A DNA stretch of 64,000 nt from Rhodosporidiobolus odoratus (GCA_034387635.1 JAOANU010000009.1:620001-684000); one strand, 5' to 3'; shown: positions 24,001 through 34,252, counted from the stretch's first letter. Program-made: numbers and translations. The notes: generated from the letters alone by a model not told the origin.

Positions 24001-24692
24001 AACAGCAGAAGGAGATGTAGGGAAAGCGTGGACAATCAGGTTGGAATCGGCATGGATGGGCGCCGGCAGGGACGGCGTAGTGGAGCCGCTTATTGTTTTG
24101 GGTGCGGAAGAAGGAGCAGTAACCTTGAGCGAAAGCTTGTCCCTATTTAGCGAGTGGTCAATAACGCGCACTACGGAGATTGGGAAGGAACGCACCGCCT
24201 AGTGAAGAACCTGCAGCTGGCCAGTAGATGATCCGCTCCACGCGGTCCAACGATCTGAATTTTGTCGTTTCCTGCCTCGACAGAACTGAGGATGAATCCT
24301 GGGAGGCCGGCGCTCTGCTCGAGATTCCCGAGGAAGACGTGACCGACTTTTCGTAACCCGACCTTGTTCTGGAGCGCAATGCGGGAGATGGACTCGGGGG
24401 TGTTGAAAAGGTATCGCTGATTATCGAAGGCGACCAGAAGAGAAGGCTGAGAGTCCACCGAGTGCGTGGTAAGGACGCTGACCGAGTAACCCGTGTTCAT
24501 GGGTGCTGCGTCCGTCATCTTTGTCCGTATGCGCCAATCTGAACGGACGAGAAGAAGCCGGGAATTGAGAGACGAGGTGAAGGGGCGCAAAAGCCCGGTC
24601 ACGGCAGATAGCGAGCGCGACGTCGTGGCGAACGTGCCGAGAGAGGCTGCAAAGGTCAACAGGTCAGTACAGTGCCTTCGCACGGCCTGCAT
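21048..24692 (-). CDS. TRZ1: Long-form tRNase Z (ELAC2/Trz1)
   Basis: A multi-exon gene for the endonuclease that removes 3' trailers from tRNA precursors. The N-terminal half has RYLFNTPESISRIALQNK, GLPGFILSSVEAG and HLLASCRFFTRR. The middle is a long Ser/Pro/Lys-rich insert. The C-terminal half carries the beta-lactamase-fold signature: LGTGSAIPSKYRNVSSTLL, LLDAGEGTWGQIARRFG, the zinc motif SHLHQDHHAG, then FSGDTTPCDALVKAG, LLVHEATIEDDM, KGHSTFGQA and LLLTHFSARYPKLP. The tail is Lys/Glu-rich and ends at 21048. Two starts are possible: ATG 24692 gives a basic, acid-poor leader (MQAVRRHCTDLLTFAASLGT...) like a mitochondrial presequence, while ATG 24518 (MTDAAPMNTGYSV) omits it. Dual nuclear and mitochondrial targeting is known for this family. 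Four tRNA genes lie in this window, but that proximity probably means nothing. Confidence 0.93.
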
Positions 24693-25196
24693 CTGTTTCG
24701 ACCGTCCTCCGCCTTCTTCGACAAAAAAAGTTCCCACACCTCTCGAACAGCTCGTAGCGGCTGGACAGAGAAGGGGCGATCTTAAGATGGTCCGAAGCAC
24801 CTGAGTCCATGTACTTCCAGTATCCCAGACGAAAATGGAAACGCACGAATGCTCGCTCAATATCCTCGACCTGATGAAGCCTATGTCGTCGTTCTCGTGT
24901 TGTACAGTCGCCGGGCAAAACGCGTGCTGCCGAGGAGCGTAGTGAGTTTGCAGTCCGAGCGATTCGAGACCACCAAGGACCGGCAAAGGTCAAGAAGCAG
25001 ACGGAGGACAAAGTATAGGCTGGAACTTGAAGTGTCGAAAGAGACCTGGACAGCTTAGAACTGCTTTCCTCGCCGTGCTCTGCACCGTAGAAAGGCTCGC
25101 ATATTGCCTTGTAGGGCCGGCAAAAGGGCGGATAAGATGGGATGGATTGGGCATAGAAAAAATGCTATCTTCTGAAGACGGAGAGGCAAAAGGCAA
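24693..25196. other. Upstream region of TRZ1
   Basis: 504 bp between the upstream TRZ1 start and the 3' end of the tRNA-Gln gene. No convincing frame is seen. A few bases left of the tRNA, the leftward strand has a short T run (CTTTTGCC) that could end Pol III transcription. Confidence 0.4.
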
Positions 25197-25290
25197 GGCG
25201 TGACTGGGGATCGAACCCAGGTTAGCTGGAGACTGGACCCAATGAGGCACGAATCAGAACCAACTGTACTAACCACTATACGATCTCGCC
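25197..25290 (-). tRNA. tRNA-Gln (anticodon CTG) with 23-nt intron
   Basis: On the minus strand the gene opens GGCGAGATCGTATAGTGG and ends AGTCACGCC. The D arm is GTAT/GTAC, the anticodon stem is GTTGG/CCAGC, the loop is TTCTGA+T with anticodon CTG, and the T arm is CTGGG-TTCGATC-CCCAG. A 23-nt intron lies after base 37 (begins TTCGTGCC), leaving a 71-nt mature body. The acceptor stem has an A5-A68 mismatch that is also present in the second copy at 55138. CCA is not encoded. Confidence 0.9.
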
Positions 25291-25460
25291 GTTAATGTAA
25301 AGCCCCAGCATTCACAACCATATGGGCTGACTTACCACAAGGGTTGATGAAGTCTCCTCGACTACTATTTGGCACCTCTGTGCGCTCTAGAAGTGGTTAT
25401 ATAGTCACTAGGTAACCTCTGGCGAGGCAGCAGTGCATTTCTTGTGACCTTCTCAACCTA
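25291..25460 (-). repeat. Duplicated 5' flank of tRNA-Gln, copy 1 (contains the dispersed 11-mer)
   Basis: Read on the tRNA strand, this flank matches the flank of the other tRNA-Gln (54963-55137). Shared blocks include TTGAGAAGGTCA, TGCACTGCTGCCTCG, TCTAGAGCGCA and AGTAGTCGAGGAGA, in the same order. The 11-mer at 25446-25456 lies 156 bp upstream of the mature tRNA 5' end. The remainder, 25461-25687, shows nothing but the 3' UTR of the next gene. Confidence 0.75.
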
Positions 25461-25687
25461 GAATGTACTTGTTTCGCCGGCTCAAAGCAGCCTTACGATC
25501 CTTCTCGCTCTCTGGAGCCGCCTGGCAGACAGAAGCTATGTTGCAGCAAGATCTTGTACGCAACGAAATGAGCACGGAACGGCACGAGAAGCAATTACAG
25601 TTTGGGCGGCGGCCGGGCGAATTGCGGCAAGTCAGAGTGAAGGTTCCGCACGAGTTGCGCTGTTTACACGATGTCTACAGGCGCGAT

Positions 25688-27352
25688 CTACAGACCTGTC
25701 TCTGCGAGGATACGGGCGAAGGCTTCGAGGTCGACCTTGCCTTTGCTTTTGCCAGCATACTCGAGCATCTCGTTGAGCTGCGACAGGACACAAAGGTCAG
25801 TGAGTGGTCTCGTCTTTGCCAGGCGCACAAGAAGACAGAGGGGAACACAGGAAGTGTCGAGCCGGCCGAAGATGGGATTGAGCAAGAAGTTAACGCACAT
25901 CTCCTTCGCCCATCTTCTCCTTGAGTACCCTGCAAGCCCTCTGCAGCTCCGCCAACCCGATCGTTCTCTGCCCTCGCTTGATACCCTCCTGCGCCGAATC
26001 GACGAAGAAGAGGTCGAACGTATCCTCAGCGTCTGCCAAATCTTGCACAGTCAGGACGATTTCTTCGCCCCTCTTCCGTTGACCCTTGCCCTTCCCTCGA
26101 GGTGCGGCGGGTTTCTTGCCCTTCGCCTTGTTTGATGTTGAAGTTCCGGTAGAGTTATCCGAGTCGGAGGCCGCCTCGCCTGAGTCTGCCGAGTCAGAAG
26201 GAAGGTCGTCCAGCTGGGCGCCGAAATCCTTGTCCTGGTCATTGAGCCCTTCTTCCCCATTCTCGTCATCTTCGACGACGGGTCCAGAACGTCTCGTACT
26301 TCGAGCAGCTGCAGCTGCGGCCGTTGATCGGGTCGTGCGTGTTGGTCGCCGCCTTCTGACCGCAGGCTGTTCCTCCTGATCTTCAACCTCGTCTCGATAC
26401 TCGCCACCTTCCGCTACCTCGTCCTCCCCTTCCCCCTCATCTCCTTCGTCGTCCGATTCCTGCATCAGAACCTCACAAGCCTCCCTAAACCGTTCCCTCC
26501 TGACGCTTTTACCGCCCAGTTCTTCGTCGTCAGAGGCCACGTCCTCGAAGAGCTCAAGAAGCTCGACTGCGGGTAAACCGGCCTTGTGTAGTCCGAGCTG
26601 GCGGAGTGCTGAAGGAACGGACGAGAGCGGGATACGGTCCGGTGGCGGAGGAAGCGGAGGAGGGGTAGGGAGCCTGTCGGCGTTCGTGAGAGGGGCGGGT
26701 GTAGGGAGCTCGTCGGGTAGAAAGCCCCCTGAGAAGGCGAAGGCGTCGCCAGGGAGCGCACACGAAAGAAAGCCACCGGCAGTAGCGAAGGATGGCGAGT
26801 CGTGCATGGTGGAGTCGGAAAGGTCGGGGAGACATCCGCCGGCTTGCTCGTCGGGGAGGGGAAGAGGCAGAAACCCACCTGCATCGAGTGGCTCGCTTGG
26901 GAAGAAACCCCCGCCGCTGGTAGTGTCGGTTTCAGCAAGGAAATTCCCGCCAGTGCTGCTATCAAGTTCCGGGAGGAACCCGCCGGCGCCTTGATCTTCG
27001 GGTAGGAACCCTCCTCCCAGAGGCTGCGCGTCGACTTCCATCCCAAGCGTGCTAGGCTGTGCCGTGCTAGCGACCATCTCCATTTCGTTGTCTTCTGCGG
27101 CATCCTCCTCATCGTCCGGCACGACAGCTTTGCGCTTCCCCTTGGGTTTCGCACTCATTCGACTCGTATCCGCTTGACTGAGGCCCACATCACCGTAACC
27201 TACTGCGGAATTGAAGGCATTATCGATGCGAGCGAGGCGTTTCGAGGCGGGAGAGTTGACGGAGAGGGAGGAGGGGCGGGCACGACGAGACTGCAGAGGT
27301 GTTATGCGGGATCAGTGCCGTGACGCAAGAACCGGAAACAGCGGCTGACCAT
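25688..27352 (-). CDS. EF-hand-like acidic protein with an array of GGFLP motifs
   Basis: Model: ATG at 27352-27350, an intron, exon 27290-25899 and exon 25777-25688. This sums to 1485 nt in frame and gives 494 residues. It starts M|SRRARPSSLSVNSPASKR, so the first coding exon would be the ATG alone. Residues about 90-195 hold eight related motifs (GGGFLPED, AGGFLPEL, GGNFLAET, GGGFFPSE, AGGFLPLP, AGGCLPDL, AGGFLSCA, SGGFLPDE). Then come a helical block (VPSALRQLGLHKAGLPAVEL), acidic and basic low-complexity stretches, a basic run KGKKPAAPRGKGKGQRKRGE, and a C-terminal region resembling paired EF-hands (LADAEDTFDLFFVDSAQEG, LNEMLEYAGKSKGKVDLEAF). The loops lack some canonical calcium ligands, so calcium binding is uncertain. 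It is probably nuclear. The motif array may be a multivalent docking site. I do not recognise an orthologue with certainty. Confidence 0.75.
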
Positions 27353-27629
27353 GTCCCCCAAAAGTGCGCGACGCCGTGATCGGACGGTTTGAGTTGATGA
27401 GGCAGCAAGGATTCCAGGTTCTTCGACGCGATTGTACGGAACGGGGTAAGCCAAATATAGACGCCGGTGTTGCCGTTGTGGGGTCGCAGCAGTGCCAATT
27501 CGGCTTGACAGCCGAACAGCCAACGAGAAACTAAGCGGATCGAAGAGATCGTCATTCCGACAATCTCGCTCTTTCTTGTTCTCCTTTACCTCCTACTCCA
27601 ATCCTGCCAATCCCTACCAACCTATAGCC
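27353..27629. promoter_or_regulatory. Divergent promoter, EF-hand-like gene / GAD
   Basis: 277 bp between the two divergent start codons. Just before the GAD start a CT-rich stretch (27565-27620) precedes ATG, as at several other starts in the window. Confidence 0.5.
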
Positions 27630-30600
27630 ATGCCCCTCTCCCGCCAGCTCAACGCAGACCGCATTCTCAAACACTCTCGAGAGCACCATGACCGTTCCCC
27701 CCACTCGAATCGTCCCTCCGTAGCCGACATGCTCGGTAGAGACAAATCCCACCACGTCGAGCCTAGTCCCCTCAGTGACAGATACGATACCGGTAAGCCC
27801 ACACTCCATCTCGAGCTCGATGCAAAGAGAACCTGCAGTCTGACCTTTTCTTTTCCGTCGTCGCAGAGCCCATCCCGAAGTACTCCATTCCCTCGAAAGG
27901 TGTGCCCGCTAAAGAGGCCTACGAACTCGTCTCGGGCGAGCTTACGCTCGATGGCAATCCACTGTCAGTCGCCTTCCAGCTTGTAGCAGTGCCACCTCTT
28001 TGACCTTTTCTCGTCTCTTCCGCAGGCTCAACCTGGCCTCCTTCGTTCACAGTCAGCTACAAGCTTCCTACGACCTTCGTAGAGCTAGCTAATGCTGATA
28101 ACTGCAGCCAACATGGATGAGTATGCCGACCGCGTCATGCACGAGCACCGCGCGGTCAACCTCATCGACCAAGATGAATGTGAGTTTGAGGTTCTCCTGC
28201 TATCTCTCGGTGCTGACCCGACCTCTCTGCTTGTCCTTCCAGACCCGGCCACGAACATGATTCACACCCGCCTGATCAGTATGCTCGCCAAGCTCTGGCA
28301 CGCCGACGACACGCAGGAGAACGCGACCGGAACCGCTACGACCGGTAGTTCCGAGGCGATTCAGCTCGCTGGTTTAGCCATGAAGAAGCGCTGGCAAGCA
28401 GAGAGGAAGGCTGAGGGGAAGAGCATTCATGAGCCTGGCCCGTGCGTCCCTGGTTTTCCCGATTGCCGTTGGTGCTTTACTGACTCGGGTCTTATTGTAG
28501 AAACATTGTGATGGGCGCGAATGCCCAAGTCGCGCTCGAGAAATTCGCTGTCAGTTGTGATCTGTCCTTTTGTTCAGGGTCGAGGTGGAGAAGGCGAAGT
28601 ACGAAGCTCCGCAGAACTGACCTTCCGAATCTATCATCGCAGCGCTACTTCGATGTCGAGTGCCGTACCGTGCCCGTTGACGCTAGCACCAAGTATGTCA
28701 TGGATCCCAAGAGGGCGATGGAATACGTTGACGAGGTACAGCTTTTTTCCCGGACTTGTTTTCCGGGACTATGTTCCCCTGCGAGCCCTAAGAAACGTTG
28801 CGCTGATGCGACGTCCTACAGAACACGATCGGCGTCTTTGTCATTCTCGGTGCGCTCCCTCTCGGTCCCACTGTTGCTCACGAACCGTCATGGTCGCCCG
28901 TCTCTTGTTCCGACACTGACCTTCTCAACCTCGCCTTTCATCCGTTGTTGCCTCTGCGAAGGCTCCACCTACACTGGTACCTATGAGAACGTCGGAGAGA
29001 TGGCCTCCCTGCTCGACGAGCACCAAGCCAAGACGGGTCACGATGTGCCGATCCACGTGGATGGCGCTTCCGGTTTGTCCTTTTCTCCCAGCTAACCCGT
29101 CCCTTCGTTGATTACCTCCATTCGCAGGCGCTCTCTACGCTCCGTTTGCCACCCCCTCCCTGATCTGGGACTTCCGCATTCCGCGGGTTGTTTCGATCAA
29201 CACCTCTGGGGTTGGCTTTCAACTGTTTGCTTCTCCTGCTGGACATCCCGCTGACCCTCCCCGGTTGTTCTTCTCGTTGCTCCAAGCACAAATGGGGACG
29301 TGCGTTCGTGGGCGTCGGCTTTGTGATCTGGAGGGACAAGGAGCACCTCCCGAAGGAGCTCGTCTTCGAGTTGCACTATCTCGGCTCTGTCGAGTACTCC
29401 TTCTCTTTGAACTTCTCTCGCCCAGCGGCACCCGTCCTCGCCCAGTACTTCAACTTCGTCTACCTCGGCTTCGAGGGGTACAGGAGGATCTCGCTGCACG
29501 ATGCGAAGAATGCGAGGTTGTTTTCGAGGGCGCTGGAGAACTCCAAATGTGCGTCTGAGCCCTCCTTCCTTCTGAATCCACAGCAGCCTGTGCTTGATCA
29601 CGTACTCGAGTGAACCCATCGCTTTCTCCGCTTCATCTGCCGCCTCCGACCCCTTACCGGTGTCGTCCTTTCCTGCTGACTCACTTCAACAACGCTACTT
29701 TGTTCCGCAGACTACACCGTTGTCAGCGAGATCCACCACTCAAAGGACTCCAATGAACAGTCGCTTGCCGACAAAGCCAAACAGAGTGTAGGAGCGCTCG
29801 ACGACATTGGTTCGTCTCCTTGCTCCTGTCGAGCCCTTGCCCCCCGCCGTTTTCGGCACCATCCAATCAGTCGGCGACTTCCCGTCGAGCACAGCTACTG
29901 AGAGACCTCTGCACTGCAGATGCCTACGTGCCGGGCCTTCCGGTCGTCGCTTTCCAGTTTACCGAGGAATTCAAGCGTGTACGCCATTTCCGCTCTCCAC
30001 CTCTCTTGCCCTGATCCGGCCATCTCTCAATCCTTCACGCGAACTCCTGCGCACTAGAGCTTACCTGTGTTTTCTCGTGCAGGAGTATCCGACTGTCAAG
30101 CAGCGCTCGATTCAGAAGCTCCTCCGCGAGCACCAGTGGTGCGCTGTCTCTCCTCATATTACCCATATCTGTGCTGACGTGCCCGGTCGTCTCTGCTACC
30201 AGGATCGTTCCCAACTACGAGCTGTAAGCAGGTTCGTCGCTTCGAACTCGTAGAATGGCAATACTGACTGGCTTTCTTATCGTTGGCCCTTATTACTGTC
30301 AAACTCTATCTACCCATTTCACCCACGCACAGTCCGCCCAACGCCGAGGGTGAGGAGGTCCTTCGTGTGGTCATGAGGGAGAAGTTCAGCGAGGACCTCG
30401 GTAGGTTTTCCTTGTCTTCTTCCCCTTACTGCATTTCTCCCCTATACCTTGTCGACAGTATCACGCCCTGACCCCTGTACCCTCGCCTTGCTTTGTATGC
30501 AGTCGAGCGTCTCTTCACCGACATCATCGAGGTGACCGAAACCCTGATGGACGAGCACAAATCGGGCAACATCCGCTCGACCGACTCGGAGCAGAGTCAG

Positions 30601-30845
30601 GGAAAGAAGGGTTCAAGCGTCGCCGAAAAGCTCGCTGCTAGCCACGGAGAGGGCACGAGACCGGTACGTTCTCTCTCACGCGCACCGTGTGTGCTGAGCC
30701 TGAGTCTGAGAAAGGGCTGACTTTACGTCCCCTTCCTGTCTTGGCCTGGTGCCGATATGCAGATTGGTCACGATGGTCCTTGGTACGCTCCCTTCCGCTC
30801 TTTACCGCATCTGTTCAAGAGCTAACTTTGCTCCTGTGCAGCTAA
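27630..30845 (+). CDS. GAD1: Glutamate decarboxylase (PLP enzyme)
   Basis: A gene of more than ten exons starting [20 protein letters not shown]. It catalyses L-glutamate to GABA plus CO2 in the cytosol and in fungi supports the GABA shunt and stress tolerance. Family signatures are [39 protein letters not shown], the PLP-pocket segment HVDGASGALYAPF and the PLP lysine in SINTSGHKWG, which is formed across an intron (TCTGGG | CACAAATGG), followed by [11 protein letters not shown]. The C-terminus is charged. The last large exon ends IGHDGP, and an intron (GTACGC...GTGCAG) would leave a final exon coding only Cys and the stop at 30845. If that intron is retained, a short different tail results. 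The length, roughly 540-550 residues, fits fungal GADs. Part of the gene is duplicated downstream (31767-32138). Confidence 0.95.
28918..28928 (+). repeat. Copy of dispersed motif GACCTTCTCAA
   Basis: It lies inside a GAD intron (context CACTGACCTTCTCAACCTCG). Confidence 0.5.
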
Positions 30846-31766
30846 ACCACGTCGGCACGGTTCCTTTCCTTCACGATCTCGTCAAAAAATGCTTGACCGT
30901 ACAAATAGACCCTCTCGAATCAGTAACGTAAATTGTTCCGCACTCCTGAGTCCCTCAGATCCATGTGGAGGAAGCATGGGGACCGGATCTCCGTGCTCGT
31001 TTCGCCCACGACTCGTCAGCATCACCAGTGACCTGCACTGAGCACATCGGTGCTCAATTGAGGATTGTGACTTTCGAGCACAAAGAGCTGGACATCCTTC
31101 AAAGCACGCTAGCTTGGCTGCAAGCACTACAATACCAAAGCCGCACGATATGCGGTGGAAGGCACGAGTCTGAAAGACAAGCCTGGGTCAAGGGAGAATG
31201 CATCGAGCCGAAGAAGGCTACGTGCGTGTCCTCAGCGTCGCATTGCCTCGTGTGGGGTGCTCGGTCGACGCACTTCACTGCTGTGTCTGTAGAAGGACGC
31301 GGCATGACGAGTCGGAGAGATGAGAGAAGGACATACGCCACAACCCGACAAGGTAAGGCAGCTGCTCTTGCTTCCCGCTGCGAACCCGTAGCGTAGGGTG
31401 CTTAGCCTTGTCTTGCTCCACACTCTGAAGCCATGACAGGAATACAGATCCTGCTCTCTTACGAGCCCCGAGTGTTGCGATAGGGAGAAAGCTGCACAGC
31501 TGGTACGTTGGGCTTGTCAGGCTTTGTCTTGCTTTTTAAGCTGTGCGCGTCGTGCCCTCTCCAGTGACGCAGTGTAGCTGAGATGTGCTAGAGGTCGGAA
31601 CGCCACGACGTACGAACCGTTATCGACAGATATGGGATAGAAAAGCCGACTTGAGAAGGTCAAGGGTGGGAAGGGTGAACAAGCTAAAACAAGCATGAAA
31701 GCCGGACACAGCCTGTCAGTAGTGGGGCGCTATCACCTCTTTGTGTGGACATATGTCACGCGCTAC
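30846..31766. other. Intergenic, GAD to GAD relic
   Basis: 921 bp. A rightward frame at 30965-31396 is open but matches nothing I know and has a competing antisense frame, so I do not call it. It contains a copy of the 11-mer on the minus strand at 31651-31661, about 105 bp before the relic. Confidence 0.35.
31651..31661 (-). repeat. Copy of dispersed motif GACCTTCTCAA
   Basis: On + the context is GACTTGAGAAGGTCAAGGG. Here the inverted repeat is extended to CTTGA-N5-TCAAG. Confidence 0.6.
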
Positions 31767-32138
31767 CTGATCTGGGGCTTCCGCATTCCGCGGGTTCTTT
31801 CGATCAAGACCTCTGGGGTTGGCTTTTAACTGTTCTCTCCTCCTGCTGGACATCCCGCTGACCCTCCCCGGCTGTTCGTCTCGATGCTCCAAGCACAAAT
31901 GGGGACGTGCGTCCGTGGGCGTCGGCTTTGTGGTCTCGAGGGACAAGGAGCACCTCCCAAAGGAGCTCGTCTTCGAGTGTACTATCTCGGCTCTATCGAG
32001 TACGCTCTCTCCTGGAACTTCTCTCGTCCGGCTGCACCCATCCTCGCCCAGTACTTCAACTTCGTTTACCTCGGCTTTGAGGGGTACAGGAGGGTCTCGT
32101 TACACGATGCGAAGAATGCCGGGCTGTCTTTGAGGGGA
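31767..32138 (+). pseudogene. Partial, frameshifted copy of glutamate decarboxylase
   Basis: About 370 bp aligns by eye with GAD positions 29160-29536 in the same orientation, at roughly 85-90% identity. The copy covers the end of one exon (LIWGFRIPRVLSIKTSG), the whole following intron, and the next exon with the PLP lysine context HKWGRASVGVGF. One base is lost after LVFE (GAGTTGCACTATC versus GAGTGTACTATC), shifting the frame. No start, 5' exons or 3' exons are present. Because the intron is retained, the copy arose from DNA and not from mRNA. Similarity fades into unrelated sequence at both ends. Confidence 0.88.
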
Positions 32139-32763
32139 TTGCAAGCCAATCGGCAGCCCCGTCCGTATCAGCATTCAACACCGTTTCGGAAGTCTCTACA
32201 CGTATAGCAGCTGAACGACGACGTGAGCGCGGACGGACAGTAGCAAAGATAAAGATCCGCAGGCCAACTTGCGAAGGTTCTGTTTCATTTGTACGTACAA
32301 GACGCAAGCGCACACAGCATTCTTCGTCTGAGGATCTACCTGAAGCGTAAGTAGCTGACGTCCAGGCTACTCCAGAGCGCGAAGTGAAAGGCGCGCGAGG
32401 AGGCGATGCGAAAAGACGAGGTCGTCTTTTCCGCTGATTTCGTGCACCGCGTGCTAGAAGAGCACCTCATCATCAGGTGAATGCTTGTGTAGCTATCGAC
32501 AGTCAACGCGCATGCTGCTCGCCGTTAAGCTATATACTGATCCCTTCGACCAATCAGAAGCTGCTGTTGCTTACGCTTGCTGACCTCGGCTGAGCCAATC
32601 TGATCAGCACACCTCTCGAACCGATTCTGTTGCTCCCGTTCGCCCGTATCACATCGGAGCTTGACACCATTCGCTCCTTCACGCGTGGACTCGTCGTCGT
32701 CGCATTGCTGCGGGAGTCCCCCACCTAGCGGCGACTTCGACTTCTGCCGTCTCCAGCCAGTGG
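32139..32763. other. Intergenic, promoter of the dioxygenase gene
   Basis: 625 bp downstream of the GAD relic. No coding frame, tRNA or repeat was recognised. Confidence 0.4.
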
Positions 32764-34252
32764 ATGCAGCGTGCTCTGTCCCGACTGAGCGCTATTCTAC
32801 CGACCTACTTGGTCAGCTCCTCCGGTTCGGCCGCTTCCTACAACCCGCCGCAAAACACCGCCAGAATGGCTTCCACCGCCTCTCCTGTGACCGCAGACGG
32901 TGCCGAGATCAACACAACGCCGGAAGAGTGGAGGAACGAGCTCGAAGCGCTCCCGTCCCTAGAGGAAACTGGTGGGGTGATCCCGAGCATTTTCCTTGCA
33001 CATGGTCGTGCGCTTGCTTCCCTTCGTGTTCTTGTCCGCCGCAGGCTCACGGTCTTTCGTCGCAGAACCAATGCTCATCTATCCGCCTTCGCTCGACATC
33101 GGCTCGTCACGCCTAAGCTCTATCTCTGACATTCAAGGTCCATTGCCGAACGGCCTCCTTGCCCGCTTCTTAAGCGACCTCGGGCCGTCTTTGATGGAGA
33201 AGTACAAGCCCAAAGCTGTTGTGGTGTTTTCGGCGCACTGGGAGACGCCTGGAGGAGGGGTCGTGACGGACTATGGCGAGGAGAACCCGCTGCTTTACGA
33301 CTGTGAGCTTTTTCTCCCAAGCACCTTGATCGCATTTCTGTCCATTCTCCGCCTTGCACCTGAAATAATATTACACTAACCTGGCATCGCACTAACTCAG
33401 ATTTCGGCTTCCCCGACGAGCTGTACGATGTCAAGTTCTCCTCTTCCGGCAATCACGCCCTCGCCGAACGCGTCGTGACGTTGCTGCAGGGCGCTGGCAT
33501 TCCCGGTAAACTGACGAGTAAGCTGGAAGCCCGAGGAGAAGACGGACGAGGTTTTGCCGGACCAGGCCTGGGTACGTTTCGGCTGTACCGCCGACCTAGA
33601 CTGTTCGAAGGGCTCAGGCTGACAAGATCCGCCTCTCCAGACCACGGCACTTTCGTACCGCTCAAACTCATGTTTGGCGAAGTAGCGCCTGTCCCCGTCA
33701 TCCAGGTGCGACCGTCTTTTCCTATTTCGCCGGCATCAACCCTGGCCCTCCCTTTCTTCGACGCAAAGCTGACTAACCCTAGATGCCTCACAGGTCTCCA
33801 TCTCCTCCAACCTTTCTCCCGCCTCTGAATACGCCCTCGGCGCCGCTGTCGAACCTCTCCGCAAAGAGGGCGTCCTCGTCGTGGCCGGCGGTTTGACCAT
33901 CCACACCTTTCGAGAATTCGAGGCTTTTTCACCCAAGACGGCGAGTCGGATCTATAGGGATTGGGAAAGAGCGATAGTGGAAGCGGCGGCGGTCGAAGAG
34001 GTACGCACTGGCCGGCTTTCGCCATCGCAGACTTGCAGCGATTGTGTCTGACTTGGTGGTCATGAACAGCCGTCTGCCCGCAAGAAAGCTCTCTTCTCCC
34101 TAGTTCACCACCCCTCATTCCGCTCAGCTCACCCGCGGGAAGAGCATTTCGTCCCGATCTACCTCGCAGCTGGGGCGGCCGATCAGCAGGGTGGGAAGGC
34201 TCGGACTGTTTGCGGTCTGTGGGGCGCGAAGACAATCGTTTTCGGCGTGTAA
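32764..34252 (+). CDS. LigB/DODA-type extradiol ring-cleavage dioxygenase
   Basis: Six exons (32764-33007, 33066-33302, 33401-33571, 33641-33705, 33794-34000, 34070-34252) sum to 1107 nt, giving 368 residues. Core motifs are FLAHGQPML (His80, normally HGSP or HGxP), VVVFSAHWETPGG, NPLLYDYFGFPDELYDVKF, LDHGTFVPLKLMFGE, GGLTIHTFREF and VHHPSFRSAHPREEHFVPIY. These supply the metal-binding and active-site histidines of the class III (LigB) fold used by 4,5-DOPA dioxygenase-like enzymes, which open catechol rings with Fe(II) or Zn. The natural substrate is unknown. The first 34 residues (MQRALSRLSAILPTYLV...) look like a weak mitochondrial leader, and a second Met at residue 35 (MASTASPV) is an alternative start. 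The second intron position makes the HGQPM motif only if the GTGCGC donor is used. Confidence 0.88.

Noticed and set aside
30965..31396. A 143-codon rightward frame after GAD
   Set aside because: No family resemblance, competing antisense frames, and a position in probable 3' UTR or intergenic DNA.
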